Below, in pieces: positions 11,110-20,794 of a stretch of 64,000 bases of DNA. Origin of the DNA: Rhynchopus euleeides (Eukaryota; Euglenozoa; Diplonemea; Diplonemida; Diplonemidae). Every line of letters starts with the position of its first letter. The first letter of the stretch is position 1. The notes beneath the pieces were generated by a model. The model did no database searches. It saw nothing but the letters and a program-made list of their open reading frames with translations, and was not told where the DNA came from. Made by a program: the position numbers and the translations under genes. The stretch is taken from NCBI GenBank assembly GCA_963210315.1, contig OY723313.1, positions 1,550,001 through 1,614,000 on the forward strand, given 5' to 3'.

Positions 11110-12161
11110 AACAGTGTGACACGTGTGAGGTCTCGCCTCGCCCCATGTTCCCTAGAAGTTGTGTCATAGCAAAAGTGAGCCGATGGGGGGGTGGGGTGGG
11201 GGTGGGGAGAATCTGCCGAATTCTTCACTCCCCGAGCTGATCGCTTGTTGCTCGAGGGGCTTCGCTCAGTCGTGTTGCAGAACAGTGAGTCGCCTCGCAA
11301 GAACGGGGACAAACCTGACAGTCTGACACAGAGCTAAGGCCCCCATTCGATTTTTTGATATCTCGCCTGGTTCTGGTTGCTCTGGGGGGGTGGGTGGGTG
11401 GGGGACTGGAGAGAGAGTGTGTGTGTGTTGATCACTTTTTAGGTGGGTTAACCCTGCACGGGTCCTAGCCCACCCCCAGAGAGAGAGTGTGTGTGTCACC
11501 CACGCACTTCTTGTGTGCACTGTTGGTATGCGAAAACATATTGCTTTCTTTTGCCTTTGGCATCAAGGGTGTGTGCACCATGCCAACAAGGTAGTGCCTG
11601 TAGGCACTCTAGCCTCTGGAAGGGAAACATTTGTTTCACGGATTCTCTGGCCTTGGTACTGCTGGCATGCGGTGCTGCGTATTGCCCCCTGTCGCCCTGC
11701 TCGACGTAGATTAAAGAGGCAGGGTGGTCTGCGTGAGGGCACCCAGCGTCATTCGCCGGTGTGCACATCTCTTTGTCTCATCAGCGAGTTTTCCCCCGTC
11801 GACCAGCAGGTCTGACAGCACGATGTCCGTGCAAAGGGGGTGATTTGCACTGCCACACGATTTTCTCCTGCGCTTTGCGTTTGCGAGACACGCCTCTCTC
11901 AAAAAACTGAGCTCTGTGTTCACGCCACTGGCCCTGGGCGTCTCATATGCCAGGGCTGGGAAACGGAAAACCCACTCGTCCGGTCCGGTACCCCCGCGCA
12001 CCCCCCTTTGTGTCAGCGCTCAGTGTGTCACCCCGAGAGGATGGCCGAATGGAAACACTGCCCTCAAGGAATCCCAGCCCCCACACCACGAACCAACGAA
12101 CCAACACCAGCCCACCTTTGCAGGTACACATCCCGGAGCCACCTGCACCTGATCTGCGGCG
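11110..12161. other. Intergenic region with GT/GA microsatellites
   Basis: No coding region is convincing. AGAGAGAGTGTGTGTG motifs occur twice (about 11411 and 11480). CCTTTGCAG ending at 12123, 38 bases before the next ATG, is a good splice-acceptor candidate for the pseudogene that follows. Confidence 0.4.
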
Positions 12162-13190
12162 ATGCTGCGTTATGCGATGCTCCTGCTTGCAGCGCTGCCC
12201 ACTGGTGGTGTGATGGCACAGCAGCAGCACGGGACCACGCTGGAGGATGAGTTCGCGCGGTTCCAGAGCGGGAGGCGGGGCCGTGTGTCCACCGAATCGG
12301 GCACCGCCTTCACCTACCGCGTCCTGTCGCGCATGCGCGACGGGGACCGGTGGAGGCACACGCAGTTGCTGGTGGTGCCGCAGGCGCCAGTGCAGGTCTG
12401 GACCCGGGCTACGCCAACCTGCTGGTGACGCTGGACCACAGCGACGGGGCTGTCGAAGCGTTCCTCACTGCGGCAGACGGCAGGGCCTTCCAGCTGGGGC
12501 GTGCGGCACCAGCAGAGCACTACGTGTGGGGAGCTGTGCCTGCTGGGGCGGCACGGCAGACACAGACACAGGGGTGCGCGAACAGGCCCAGGAGGCAGGG
12601 GCAGGCGGCAGCCCAGTGCGCGAGGCGGAAGTGCTGGTGGCGGCGGCGGTGCCTGAGGGCGAGAAGGACGGCAGCAGGCAGTACGTCGTGGATGTGTTTG
12701 TCGGGTTCTCCGACGCAGCAGCGCACAGACGCCAATCAGAACCCCGCAGGGCAACACAACACATTTCCGGGTCACCGTTCCGAGTCAGGGTTCTTCGGTG
12801 GCGTAGGCAGAGCGACGGAGGGTCGGTGGTATCAGGGAACCAAGACAAGCGGGAGGGCAGGCCTCGCACGTCAAATCCTGTAGCGGCCATCACGCACACA
12901 CCGGAGAGACGGGGAACCGGCGGAGAAGGAGATGCCGCTCCCACGCAAAACGGGCTCCCTCCCCAGGCACAGGGACGACCGCGCACGAATAGGGCTGTAT
13001 GAGCCCGCAGGTGCGAGCACGTGCGATTAGGGCTATATTACCCAGAAATATGTGAGGCACCGGCGGACTGTGTGTTACACAGCCGGGAACATCCGTGCCA
13101 AGGTACAGTCGCTGATCAGCTGGACCAACATGGCGCTGCGCAACAGCAGGGTGACGAAAGGCGCCTGCGCCTGGTGGGTGGCCACGCACA
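12162..13190 (+). pseudogene. Secreted M12/reprolysin-like metallopeptidase pseudogene
   Basis: The ATG at 12162 opens a signal-peptide-like N-terminus (MLRYAMLLLAALPTGGVMA). The coding signal then moves through three frames: frame of 12162 to about 12400, then GYANLLVTLDHSDGAVEAFL in the frame of 12350, then YVVDVFVGFSDAAA in the frame of 12247, and finally IRAKVQSLISWTNMALRNS near 13089-13145 with RLRLVGG just after. The segment VDVFVGFSDAAA followed by a helix with ISWTNMALRNSRV and RLRLV matches the start of reprolysin/M12-type peptidase domains (VDVLVVYT..A, TN.aY.nSgv, lrLv). No HEXXH zinc motif follows; the protein is lost at ~13190. At least two frameshifts plus ~270 bp of unrelated sequence between the last two blocks argue for decay rather than splicing. 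The family call is moderate. Confidence 0.5.
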
Positions 13191-13356
13191 CATTACCCCG
13201 CACGTTACACTTCGGGTGACACCTTATCATGTCACCCGACCGACCCCCCTGGTGCAATGTTGGCGCTGTGTCCTGTCTGTGCTGTGGGGCGGAGGGTGCC
13301 GGTTCCACCAGGGAAGGTCTTTCCAGGCTACCCCGGGGGAAGGAGGGAGTCTCCGG

Positions 13357-13779
13357 AGCGCTTTGTTGGCTGCGGCCCTGCTGCACACCTATACGTCAGC
13401 ACGATGGAATGGAATGAATGCAGCCTGCCCCCCTCAAGGGTTCCCCACCCACCCACCTACTCATCCCCCTATGCACTACCCCATCCCATCCCCCCTTTTG
13501 TGCCGCGGATAAAACACTGGATCTCAGACACAACCTGCATATCGAGTGAAGAGAGATCATTCCTGTGCTTCCTTCTACTTCTATTTCACTTCCCCCCTTT
13601 TGTGCCATGCTGCATCAGTGTTTGTGTACCACCGAGCGACCCCTGAAATGTTTTTGCCCACCTCCGCTGTACCGCTTGCACACACAGCCACAACTTGTGC
13701 CCACCCCCGCAGGAAGGGATCCTTCCACATACAGAGCCTTCTGCTCGGACCTGTGTGCAAGTATCCATCTCTATCGCAC
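13357..13779 (+). repeat. 423-bp duplicated upstream segment, copy A
   Basis: This segment, from the AGCGCTTTGTTGGC motif to CTATCGCAC, is repeated at 20065-20488, where I noticed a single inserted C as the only difference. A more diverged similarity (TCCAGGCTACCCCGGGG) extends about 35 bp further 5'. It ends 44 bp before the start codon of the 1614-aa secreted protein and includes CACCCCCGCAG near 13703-13713, an acceptor candidate, so it probably holds that gene's upstream control or leader sequence. Confidence 0.85.
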
Positions 13780-13823
13780 CTCTGCTGTTGTGCTCTCTTC
13801 CCTTCCCCGTGTCTCGCCGCACG

Positions 13824-16800
13824 ATGCAGCAGCGGCTGCTCGGGCTGCCACGGATGCTGGCAGTGTTTGTGCTGGGTGTGGGGCTGGCACAGGGGAGCAT
13901 CTACTCGCAGTACACGCTGGACGGGCCGGCAGTGGAGGACACGTACGGGCGCACAGACTCGGAGAAGCAGATCTCCCTCGGGAGCGGTGATGACGCTGTG
14001 TGCGGCAAGTCGTACCACGCCAGGTCGCGCGACTTCATCAGCCTGCAGGCATCGGTCGGGGCGCCCACGGGGAATGCAGACTTCTCCGTCGCCGGGTATG
14101 TGAAGCCTGTGGCGCTGCAGGGGACCAGGGCGCTGTTCGCCATCGGTGACACAAAGAGGGAGCGCCGTGCAAACGGGCAGTGGGGTGCCTGGGTGTGGGT
14201 GAGCAGGTCGGGGCGTCTGGGGATGCGCACCACCACCACTGCAACGAGGAGCAGGGCGATGCTGCGCCCCGGGGTGTGGGCGCACGTCGTGCTGACGTAC
14301 GCAGCGGCAGAGACGGAGCTGCGGCTGTGGGTGGACGGCAAGGTTGTGCTGACGAGGAGGGTGGCAATGGACCTGCGGCAGAACTCCAGCACGGGGGGCA
14401 TGTTCATTGGTGCGGCGCACAGGGGGCGGACACGCGGCGAGTTCTTCATCGACCATGTGAGCTTTGCCAACCATACCGTCACAGACGTGCAGGAGGTGGC
14501 GGCACCGTGCCTGGGTGGGCCGTCGCCGACCCGTGCACCCAGACCGCCTACGGCGGCCCCGACACGTGCCCCAACACCTGTTCCGAGGACACGCGCACCG
14601 ACGACCCCTGTGCCGAGGACGCGTGCGCCGACACCCGTGCCAACCCGGACACCACCCACACCGCCGCCGACACGTGCCCCGACACCTGTTCCCAGGACAC
14701 GTGCCCCTACGCCTGTGCCGAGGATGCGTGCACCGACGCCTGCGCCGACCCGGACACCACCCACACCGCCACCGACACGTGCACCGGCGACTCCTGTGCC
14801 GACCCGGGTGCCACCCCCTGCAACGCCCGCGCCCACCCCGACGCCCGACAACGCTGCCGTGTGCGCACAGAAGGGGTCCGTGTGCGGGCCCGTTCGCGAC
14901 GGCGCTGGGAACACGGTGGACTGCGGGGATTGCGACGACGGCAAGACGTGTTCGTTCGGGCGCTGCGAGGCAACGTGCACCCTGCCGCAGTATGCCAACA
15001 AGAGGGGCCCGTTCGACAGCCTGTTTGCGTACGTGCCGCTGCAGTTCACATACGAGGACCTGTCGGAGTACGAGCACCCTGTGGAGGTGCAGCTGCTGGC
15101 GAACGACAGGCGCGCAGACACCTTCCCGTACGAGAGTGCGGTGGACATGACGGAGAAGGTGGTGGAGGTGGACTTTGGCAGCGAGACGGTGGCGCCTGTG
15201 GCGACGCTGTCGTTCAAGCTGATGCCGCAGGCGCTGGGGCAGAGCGGGGTGGTGCTGACCTTCGGGCCGCTGACGGTGTCTGAGGCGGACGGGAAGCTCT
15301 CCGTGACGGTGGGCGGGGTGACGGTGGTGTCGAGTGCAGCAGAGTCCTTCAGCCACCGGCGCTGCAACCACGTCGCCGTGCAGCTGTCGGGCGACAGTGT
15401 GGCCACGTTTGTGAACGGGTTCCGCACGGAGCGCGCCTTTGGGCGCACCGCGCTGCAGTCCCTGGGCGGCTCGCTGGTGGTCGGGCGCTACCCCGGGAAG
15501 GTGTGGGACGTGCGTGTGTACGAGAGGGCACTGGTGGAGGCGGAGATCGCGGGGCTGGGGGACGACTGCGGCAGCGCGCTCAGCATGGCCCTGCCGGACG
15601 CAGGGTACCCGAACTACCTGTGCGGGGTGTACGAGTGCATCTACTGGCCTGCCGGGGTGACGGACACAACACAGGAGAGCTTCGACTACCAGCTGTCCGG
15701 GCACGACATGACATGGGAGCACAACGTGCTGGAGACCGGAATGTACGTGCACGGGGCTCTGTGTGCGGAGATCGCAAAGCCGCGGGACCTGCTCCTGACT
15801 GAGGGGTACCGCAAGTCGTGGGTCAGCAAGTTCAACTTTGAGAAGAAGCCGTGGAACCAGTACGTGCTGCACGAGAACTTCCACGCGTACCAGAAGCGCG
15901 CCGAGGGGTCTACGAAGTTCCTGGCCGAGTCGACCGCATCGTGGGGGGCGTTCTCGCAGAAGCCGACCGCGTACGACACGATCCTCGGGATGTACACGCT
16001 GCAGCCGCAGCTGGCCCTGTGGACCACGCAGAGCTCGGTGTTTGAGGATGGGATTATCGACATCGGGAAGGGGGGCCACCAGTACGGGGCTGCCATCTGG
16101 TGGTGGTACGTCACCCACCACGTGCTGGGGGACGACTTCTTCATCGGGAAAGTTTACAACCGCAGGGTGCTCGGGCTGGCCCCGACCAGCGGCGCCCCTG
16201 CGGAGGGGATGTACAACGCGCTGCGTGAGGCCGGGTTCGACATGCGCGACGTGTTCAGCGACTTTGCGGCGCGCTTGACGACGTGGGACATGGACTACGA
16301 GGACACCTTCCGTGCATCCGAGGCAGGGTCCTTCCGCCGGCTGAACGGGAACAACAAGAACGCGGAAAACCCCCTCCCCGACTCGGAGGTGGACAACAAG
16401 ATTGCAGAGTTCTACAGCGTGGAGGGGGCGGGGACAGAGTGGGTGTCCGTGCCCGACCGCTACCGGATCGGTGACTGGGCGTTCAACGCGTATGAGGTGG
16501 ACGTCACGGCTCCGACAACATACCAGGTCGGCATCAAGCCGTCGACGGAAAACCCGGCGTACTCGGAGTTCCGGGCACAGGCGGTGGTGCACAACACGGA
16601 GACGGGGAAGCGGACGTACCACAAGGTGCCGGTCACACAGGCGGGTGTGGCTGTGACGGTGGCGGTGCGTGCTGCCGCAGGTGAGAAGCTGTACCTGGTT
16701 GTGGCCAACACCCCTTCTGCAAAGTTCAACGGGTTTGAGGCTTACACGTACGAGTACCTGCTGACCCCACAGACGGAGGTGCCACAGACGCCTGCACCCA

Positions 16801-18668
16801 CGGCGGCACCGACACGTGCCCCGACGCCGGTTCCGAGGACGCGCGCACCTACGACCCCCGAGCCCGCCACTCCGGTGCTGAGGACCCGTGCGCCGACACC
16901 TGTGCCGACGCGCGCACCGGCATCACCACCGCCGGCGCCCACCCAGCCTGTGGACGGGCGGGCGCGCGTCTTCCTCCTGGCAGGGCAGTCGAACATGGTC
17001 GGGCACGGGAAGGCCGCCGGCGTCAAACTCTTCGACCCCACGCTGCTGGAGACGAGGGACGACGTGTTCGCCAAGTCGATCATCGAGGTGCGCAGGTCCA
17101 CAGGGCCGCTCGCCCCGAAGTACGGGAAGGCTGTCGGTCCTGAGCTGGGGTTCGGGCACGTGCTCGGGGACACCTTCGCGGACGATGTGTACCTCTTCAA
17201 GGCTGCGAAGGGGGGGACGCAGATTGCGAACCCGGAGCACTGGGCACCAGAGGGTGACGCCGGGAACCTGTACAAGCAGGCCATCGCAGGGTTCAAGCAG
17301 TTCCTGGCGGACGACGTGCCGGCCGACCACGTTGTGTCGGGGTTCGTGTGGTTCCAGGGGTACAACGACGCCTTCTCTGACGCAAACGCGAACGGGTACG
17401 AGGCGGCGCTGGTGAAGCTGATCGCGTCTGTGCGGCGGGACCTGGGGGTGGCGGACCTGCCTGTCGTGGTGGTGCAGGGGAACGACAACCAGGGTGTGCG
17501 TGGGAATATCATCAGGGCTGCACAGGCGAAGGTGGCGACAGAGGACGCGCACGCCGACTGGGTTGCGTCGGACGACCTGTACCACTACTACCACTACGAC
17601 GGCCCGTCGATGGCCACGATCGGGCGGCGTGCGGGGCAGGCGATGCTGCCCCTGCTGGGGCGGGCGGGTGCCTTCAAGGACGTGTACGTGGGGACGCAGG
17701 GCGAGACGCTGCAGGTCGCCGGGGACGCGGGTGTGCTTGCGAACGACCGGGGTGCCTCGGCGGGCGAGGCGCGCGTGGTGTCCACAGCTTCGCACGGGGA
17801 GCTGTCGCTGCGCAGCGACGGCGGGTTCACGTACCGCCCGGCCGCAGGGTTTGTCGGGCTCGACACCTTCACGTACGCCGTGGCGGACACGGCGACGGGG
17901 GCGGTAGGGAACCCTGCGGTTGTTGAAGTCTGGGTGGAGACGAAGGCCGGGTCGGACGAGAAGCTGATTATGCACTACTCCTTCGAGGAGGCGGGTGTGC
18001 CGGCGGACAGCTCTTCGTTGTCCCCCTCCATCGTGTACGACTCGACGAAGAGGGTGCAGGCACATGCCGACCCGACGGGGGTGTCTGTGGGGGAGGCGGA
18101 CGGCGTGTCAGGCAAGTGCGCGGTGCTGTCGGGGACGCAGCGGAAGTGGAACGACGGGCACCTGAAGGTGCAGATGTCCCCGATGCCGGACTTCCTCCTC
18201 TTCGGGCTGGACGACATCACCGTGTGCATGTGGGTGAAGGTGGCAACGCCCACCACGGACAAGATGACGATATTTTCCAACGCCGGGCGCCCGACAAACG
18301 TCGGGCTGACGCTGCTGACGGACGGCCCCGGCAAGTCCTTCACCACTGTTGTGTACGGGGTGGACGGGCGCAAGGTCACCGTCGCGTCGGGGGGCCCTGC
18401 CATTGATGACGGGGAATGGCACCACGTGGCGGCTGTCGTGTCGCGCTCCACCAACACCGCGACAAACTACGTGGACGGGCAGGCCGTGTCGACTGCGAGC
18501 ATCTCCGCGGTGGAGGGTGTGTTCGAGCAGGGCTACTACACGCGGTTCGGCGGTGTGGCGTGGCTTGCAAGCCACCCTAAGTTCGTGGGCCACATGGACG
18601 AGGCGAGGGTGTACCGCACGGCACTCCCTGCAGCACGCATCGCACAGCTGTTTGCAGGGAGGATGTAA
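13824..18668 (+). CDS. Secreted multidomain protein: LamG / Cys-rich / LamG / HEXXH domain / GQSNM esterase / cadherin-like / LamG
   Basis: A 1614-aa intronless gene. Residues 1-23 are a signal peptide (LAVFVLGVGLAQG). In order: concanavalin/LamG-like domain (~25-230); Pro/Thr/Arg linker of TRAPTPVPR-type repeats (~232-340); an eight-Cys module (CAQKGSVCG...CSFGRCE, ~343-375); second LamG (~440-590); a metallopeptidase-like domain with HENFH at 683-687 and a downstream Glu702 (LAESTASW), resembling DUF6055; second linker (~981-1041); a sialate O-acetylesterase/CE6-like SGNH domain with nucleophile Ser1056 in LAGQSNM, WFQGYND at 1176-1182 and His1254/1257; a cadherin-like domain (~1299-1372, VLANDRG, GFTYRP, FTYAV); and a C-terminal LamG (~1381-1614, GEWHHVAAVV). 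SASA/CE6 enzymes remove O-acetyl groups from sialic acid or plant xylan. No transmembrane segment is seen at the end, so it is probably released. Domain order inferred by eye; the HEXXH activity is a prediction. Confidence 0.85.
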   Translation: MQQRLLGLPRMLAVFVLGVGLAQGSIYSQYTLDGPAVEDTYGRTDSEKQISLGSGDDAVCGKSYHARSRDFISLQASVGAPTGNADFSVAGYVKPVALQGTRALFAIGDTKRERRANGQWGAWVWVSRSGRLGMRTTTTATRSRAMLRPGVWAHVVLTYAAAETELRLWVDGKVVLTRRVAMDLRQNSSTGGMFIGAAHRGRTRGEFFIDHVSFANHTVTDVQEVAAPCLGGPSPTRAPRPPTAAPTRAPTPVPRTRAPTTPVPRTRAPTPVPTRTPPTPPPTRAPTPVPRTRAPTPVPRMRAPTPAPTRTPPTPPPTRAPATPVPTRVPPPATPAPTPTPDNAAVCAQKGSVCGPVRDGAGNTVDCGDCDDGKTCSFGRCEATCTLPQYANKRGPFDSLFAYVPLQFTYEDLSEYEHPVEVQLLANDRRADTFPYESAVDMTEKVVEVDFGSETVAPVATLSFKLMPQALGQSGVVLTFGPLTVSEADGKLSVTVGGVTVVSSAAESFSHRRCNHVAVQLSGDSVATFVNGFRTERAFGRTALQSLGGSLVVGRYPGKVWDVRVYERALVEAEIAGLGDDCGSALSMALPDAGYPNYLCGVYECIYWPAGVTDTTQESFDYQLSGHDMTWEHNVLETGMYVHGALCAEIAKPRDLLLTEGYRKSWVSKFNFEKKPWNQYVLHENFHAYQKRAEGSTKFLAESTASWGAFSQKPTAYDTILGMYTLQPQLALWTTQSSVFEDGIIDIGKGGHQYGAAIWWWYVTHHVLGDDFFIGKVYNRRVLGLAPTSGAPAEGMYNALREAGFDMRDVFSDFAARLTTWDMDYEDTFRASEAGSFRRLNGNNKNAENPLPDSEVDNKIAEFYSVEGAGTEWVSVPDRYRIGDWAFNAYEVDVTAPTTYQVGIKPSTENPAYSEFRAQAVVHNTETGKRTYHKVPVTQAGVAVTVAVRAAAGEKLYLVVANTPSAKFNGFEAYTYEYLLTPQTEVPQTPAPTAAPTRAPTPVPRTRAPTTPEPATPVLRTRAPTPVPTRAPASPPPAPTQPVDGRARVFLLAGQSNMVGHGKAAGVKLFDPTLLETRDDVFAKSIIEVRRSTGPLAPKYGKAVGPELGFGHVLGDTFADDVYLFKAAKGGTQIANPEHWAPEGDAGNLYKQAIAGFKQFLADDVPADHVVSGFVWFQGYNDAFSDANANGYEAALVKLIASVRRDLGVADLPVVVVQGNDNQGVRGNIIRAAQAKVATEDAHADWVASDDLYHYYHYDGPSMATIGRRAGQAMLPLLGRAGAFKDVYVGTQGETLQVAGDAGVLANDRGASAGEARVVSTASHGELSLRSDGGFTYRPAAGFVGLDTFTYAVADTATGAVGNPAVVEVWVETKAGSDEKLIMHYSFEEAGVPADSSSLSPSIVYDSTKRVQAHADPTGVSVGEADGVSGKCAVLSGTQRKWNDGHLKVQMSPMPDFLLFGLDDITVCMWVKVATPTTDKMTIFSNAGRPTNVGLTLLTDGPGKSFTTVVYGVDGRKVTVASGGPAIDDGEWHHVAAVVSRSTNTATNYVDGQAVSTASISAVEGVFEQGYYTRFGGVAWLASHPKFVGHMDEARVYRTALPAARIAQLFAGRM

Positions 18669-20064
18669 AATGGTCTCTTTCGCCCCGTCTTTGAATGAGC
18701 CGAAATTGTTTCCTCTTGTGGGCCCTCCGCACAACACAGGACACGATGATGCGCCGTTTGCTCTGTTTGAGGCTGTTTAATAATATACATCAACCCCGTT
18801 GGTGTGTGAGACGGGTGTTGCGTGTACGCTTGTGCGCTTGTGTGCAGCGTGTGGCTGCATACAAGCAGCAAACTTATTCACATCACCTAGAAAATACACC
18901 ACAACGTGCACCCCCCCTCGCACAGAGGCATCAGTGCTGGAAGAGGTTTTGCACCTGCCCTCTGTATTGAACCGAGGGCATATCTATTGCAACGGTTCTT
19001 CTGCACCCCCCTCTCCCCTTTTTCGTTCTCCCACAAGGCTACCTCCACCCCATCCCCATTCCAGCCTTGTTCGCCCCACCGCCGGTATAGACAATAAGAC
19101 ATCCAGACACAGCCCCTCAGGTTGTGTGCATCTCCAACACAGGTGGTTTCTTCTTCCGCGCGGGGGCTTTTGTGTGCCGGGCTCCTGAAAAGGGCCGTGT
19201 TGCCTCCTAGTGTGTGCCGCTTTTGTCCCAGCGGACCTGGCACACAGAACGCCCCACCGTGGATGCCTTTACTGTGTTTGTGGATATGTCTTGTCGCTTT
19301 ATTTTGTTTTACCAGTTACGAGCGACGAAGCGTAGCGAAGTCGTGAAGTATCTACAACAAAGGAAATCGTACGACTGAAAGCTTTATAAGGGTCACACCC
19401 GGATAGCCCGGAAGATCTGCCTTTTTTGCAGTTGCCGGGCAGGGTGTTTCTCTTATTATAGCGAAAGGAGTACAGTTTTGTGTATTTTGTTTCACCGCAA
19501 AATAATCAACCTTCTGTGCAGACTTGGCTTCATTGCCCGGTATCCCTTTTTACGTTTGCATTTGCCAGCTTCTTCCCAGTTCTCTTCCACGTTGGTCAGC
19601 ACTGATATGCCGGTGACATTGGCCACAGCCACAGCCACAGCCGCGCCCTTCACAAACTTTTGTTTTCGTTCGGGGTTTGCCCTTACGCTATACTACCCTG
19701 TTTTGCTTGTCTCGCACGCCTTCTTGTTTCCGTGCCCTTCCCAATCCACACAGCCCTCGCCTTGGTGGGCCTGTCCCATCCCTTCCCACCATCCCACGAC
19801 CCCTGATCGTCAATCCTCGCCAGCAGCGCTGCCTCGTTGCTGTTGCTGTTGCTCTTGCGGTTTCTTGGTTGCCCTGCACCAGGATGCCTCTTTGTTCAAT
19901 ATACCCCACCAGGGGGTGCTTTGGTGGAGCGGGGCCCATCTCCGGGTTTCACCCGATCTGGGTCTGTGTGTGTCACACCTCGGGGTGCGACGGCTGGGGT
20001 CGATACGCCTCCGCAACTCTCCAGGCTACCCCGGGGGGTGGGGAGGGGAGCAAGACGTCTCCAT
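18669..20064. other. Intergenic region downstream of the multidomain protein
   Basis: No convincing coding region. It would hold the 3' UTR of the preceding gene. At about 19389-19452 there is an imperfect inverted repeat (CACACCCGG.. / ..CCGGGCAGGGTGTT) around a T-run. The stretch 19320-19510 is less GC-rich than its surroundings and could be a small RNA gene or old insert, but I cannot identify it. Confidence 0.35.
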
Positions 20065-20488
20065 AGCGCTTTGTTGGCTGCGGCCCTGCTGCACACCTAT
20101 ACGTCAGCACGATGGAATGGAATGAATGCAGCCTGCCCCCCTCAAGGGTTCCCCACCCACCCACCTACTCATCCCCCTATGCACTACCCCATCCCATCCC
20201 CCCTTTTGTGCCGCGGATAAAACACTGGATCTCAGACACAACCTGCATATCGAGTGAAGAGAGATCATTCCTGTGCTTCCTTCTACTTCTATTTCACTTC
20301 CCCCCTTTTGTGCCATGCTGCATCAGTGTTTGTGTACCACCGAGCGACCCCCTGAAATGTTTTTGCCCACCTCCGCTGTACCGCTTGCACACACAGCCAC
20401 AACTTGTGCCCACCCCCGCAGGAAGGGATCCTTCCACATACAGAGCCTTCTGCTCGGACCTGTGTGCAAGTATCCATCTCTATCGCAC
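20065..20488 (+). repeat. 423-bp duplicated upstream segment, copy B
   Basis: Near-identical to 13357-13779 (one extra C near 20345-20352). Here it lies about 300 bp upstream of the polynucleotide-kinase gene instead of the secreted-protein gene. The similarity stops abruptly at CTATCGCAC, and a mariner-like foldback begins 18 bp later, so the breakpoint may be connected with a mobile element. Confidence 0.85.
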
Positions 20489-20506
20489 GCTTCGTCCGTC
20501 GTTAGT

Positions 20507-20576
20507 TACAGTCTGGCTAATAATGAATGTTATGGCGTCATTCACTCGGGGAACAATCATTATTAGCCAGACTGTA
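20507..20576. mobile_element. 70-bp perfect foldback, Tc1/mariner-like mini-MITE
   Basis: TACAGTCTGGCTAATAATGA at 20507-20526 is repeated as its exact reverse complement at 20557-20576, with a 30-bp loop. The ends read TA-CAGTCTGGC and GCCAGACTG-TA, so the outermost TA pairs can be read as a TA target duplication around a 66-bp element with 18-bp inverted repeats. TA duplication and a CAG-type terminus are usual for Tc1/mariner derivatives. It has no coding capacity. A transcribed hairpin is the alternative reading. Confidence 0.55.
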
Positions 20577-20641
20577 TTGCTCGGCGAGACGTAAGCGAGG
20601 ATGTGCCAATGTGCTTTCTGTGTGTGCAGTGTACGCTGACA

Positions 20642-20658
20642 CCCCCCCCCCCCCCAGT
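20642..20658 (+). promoter_or_regulatory. Candidate trans-splice acceptor of the polynucleotide-kinase gene
   Basis: A run of 15 C residues (20642-20656) is followed directly by AG (20657-20658). The first ATG after it is 20795, which supports that start over the more upstream in-frame codons at 20603 and 20609, which precede the acceptor. Use of the site is inferred. Confidence 0.4.
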
Positions 20659-20794
20659 AGCATACACCCACGCACTACAGGAGCATTTCTACGCTTCTCC
20701 GAATCGCCTCCCCGACCAACCCCCACCACCGCCGACTCCTCTTTGCCCACCCTCTGAGCCTTCCTCCCCATCTCCTGAGGGTCAGAGTTTCAAA

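Noticed and set aside
20104-20316. Conserved small minus-strand ORF shared by both 423-bp repeats (70 aa)
   Set aside because: It is identical because the DNA is duplicated; composition and orientation give no support for coding.
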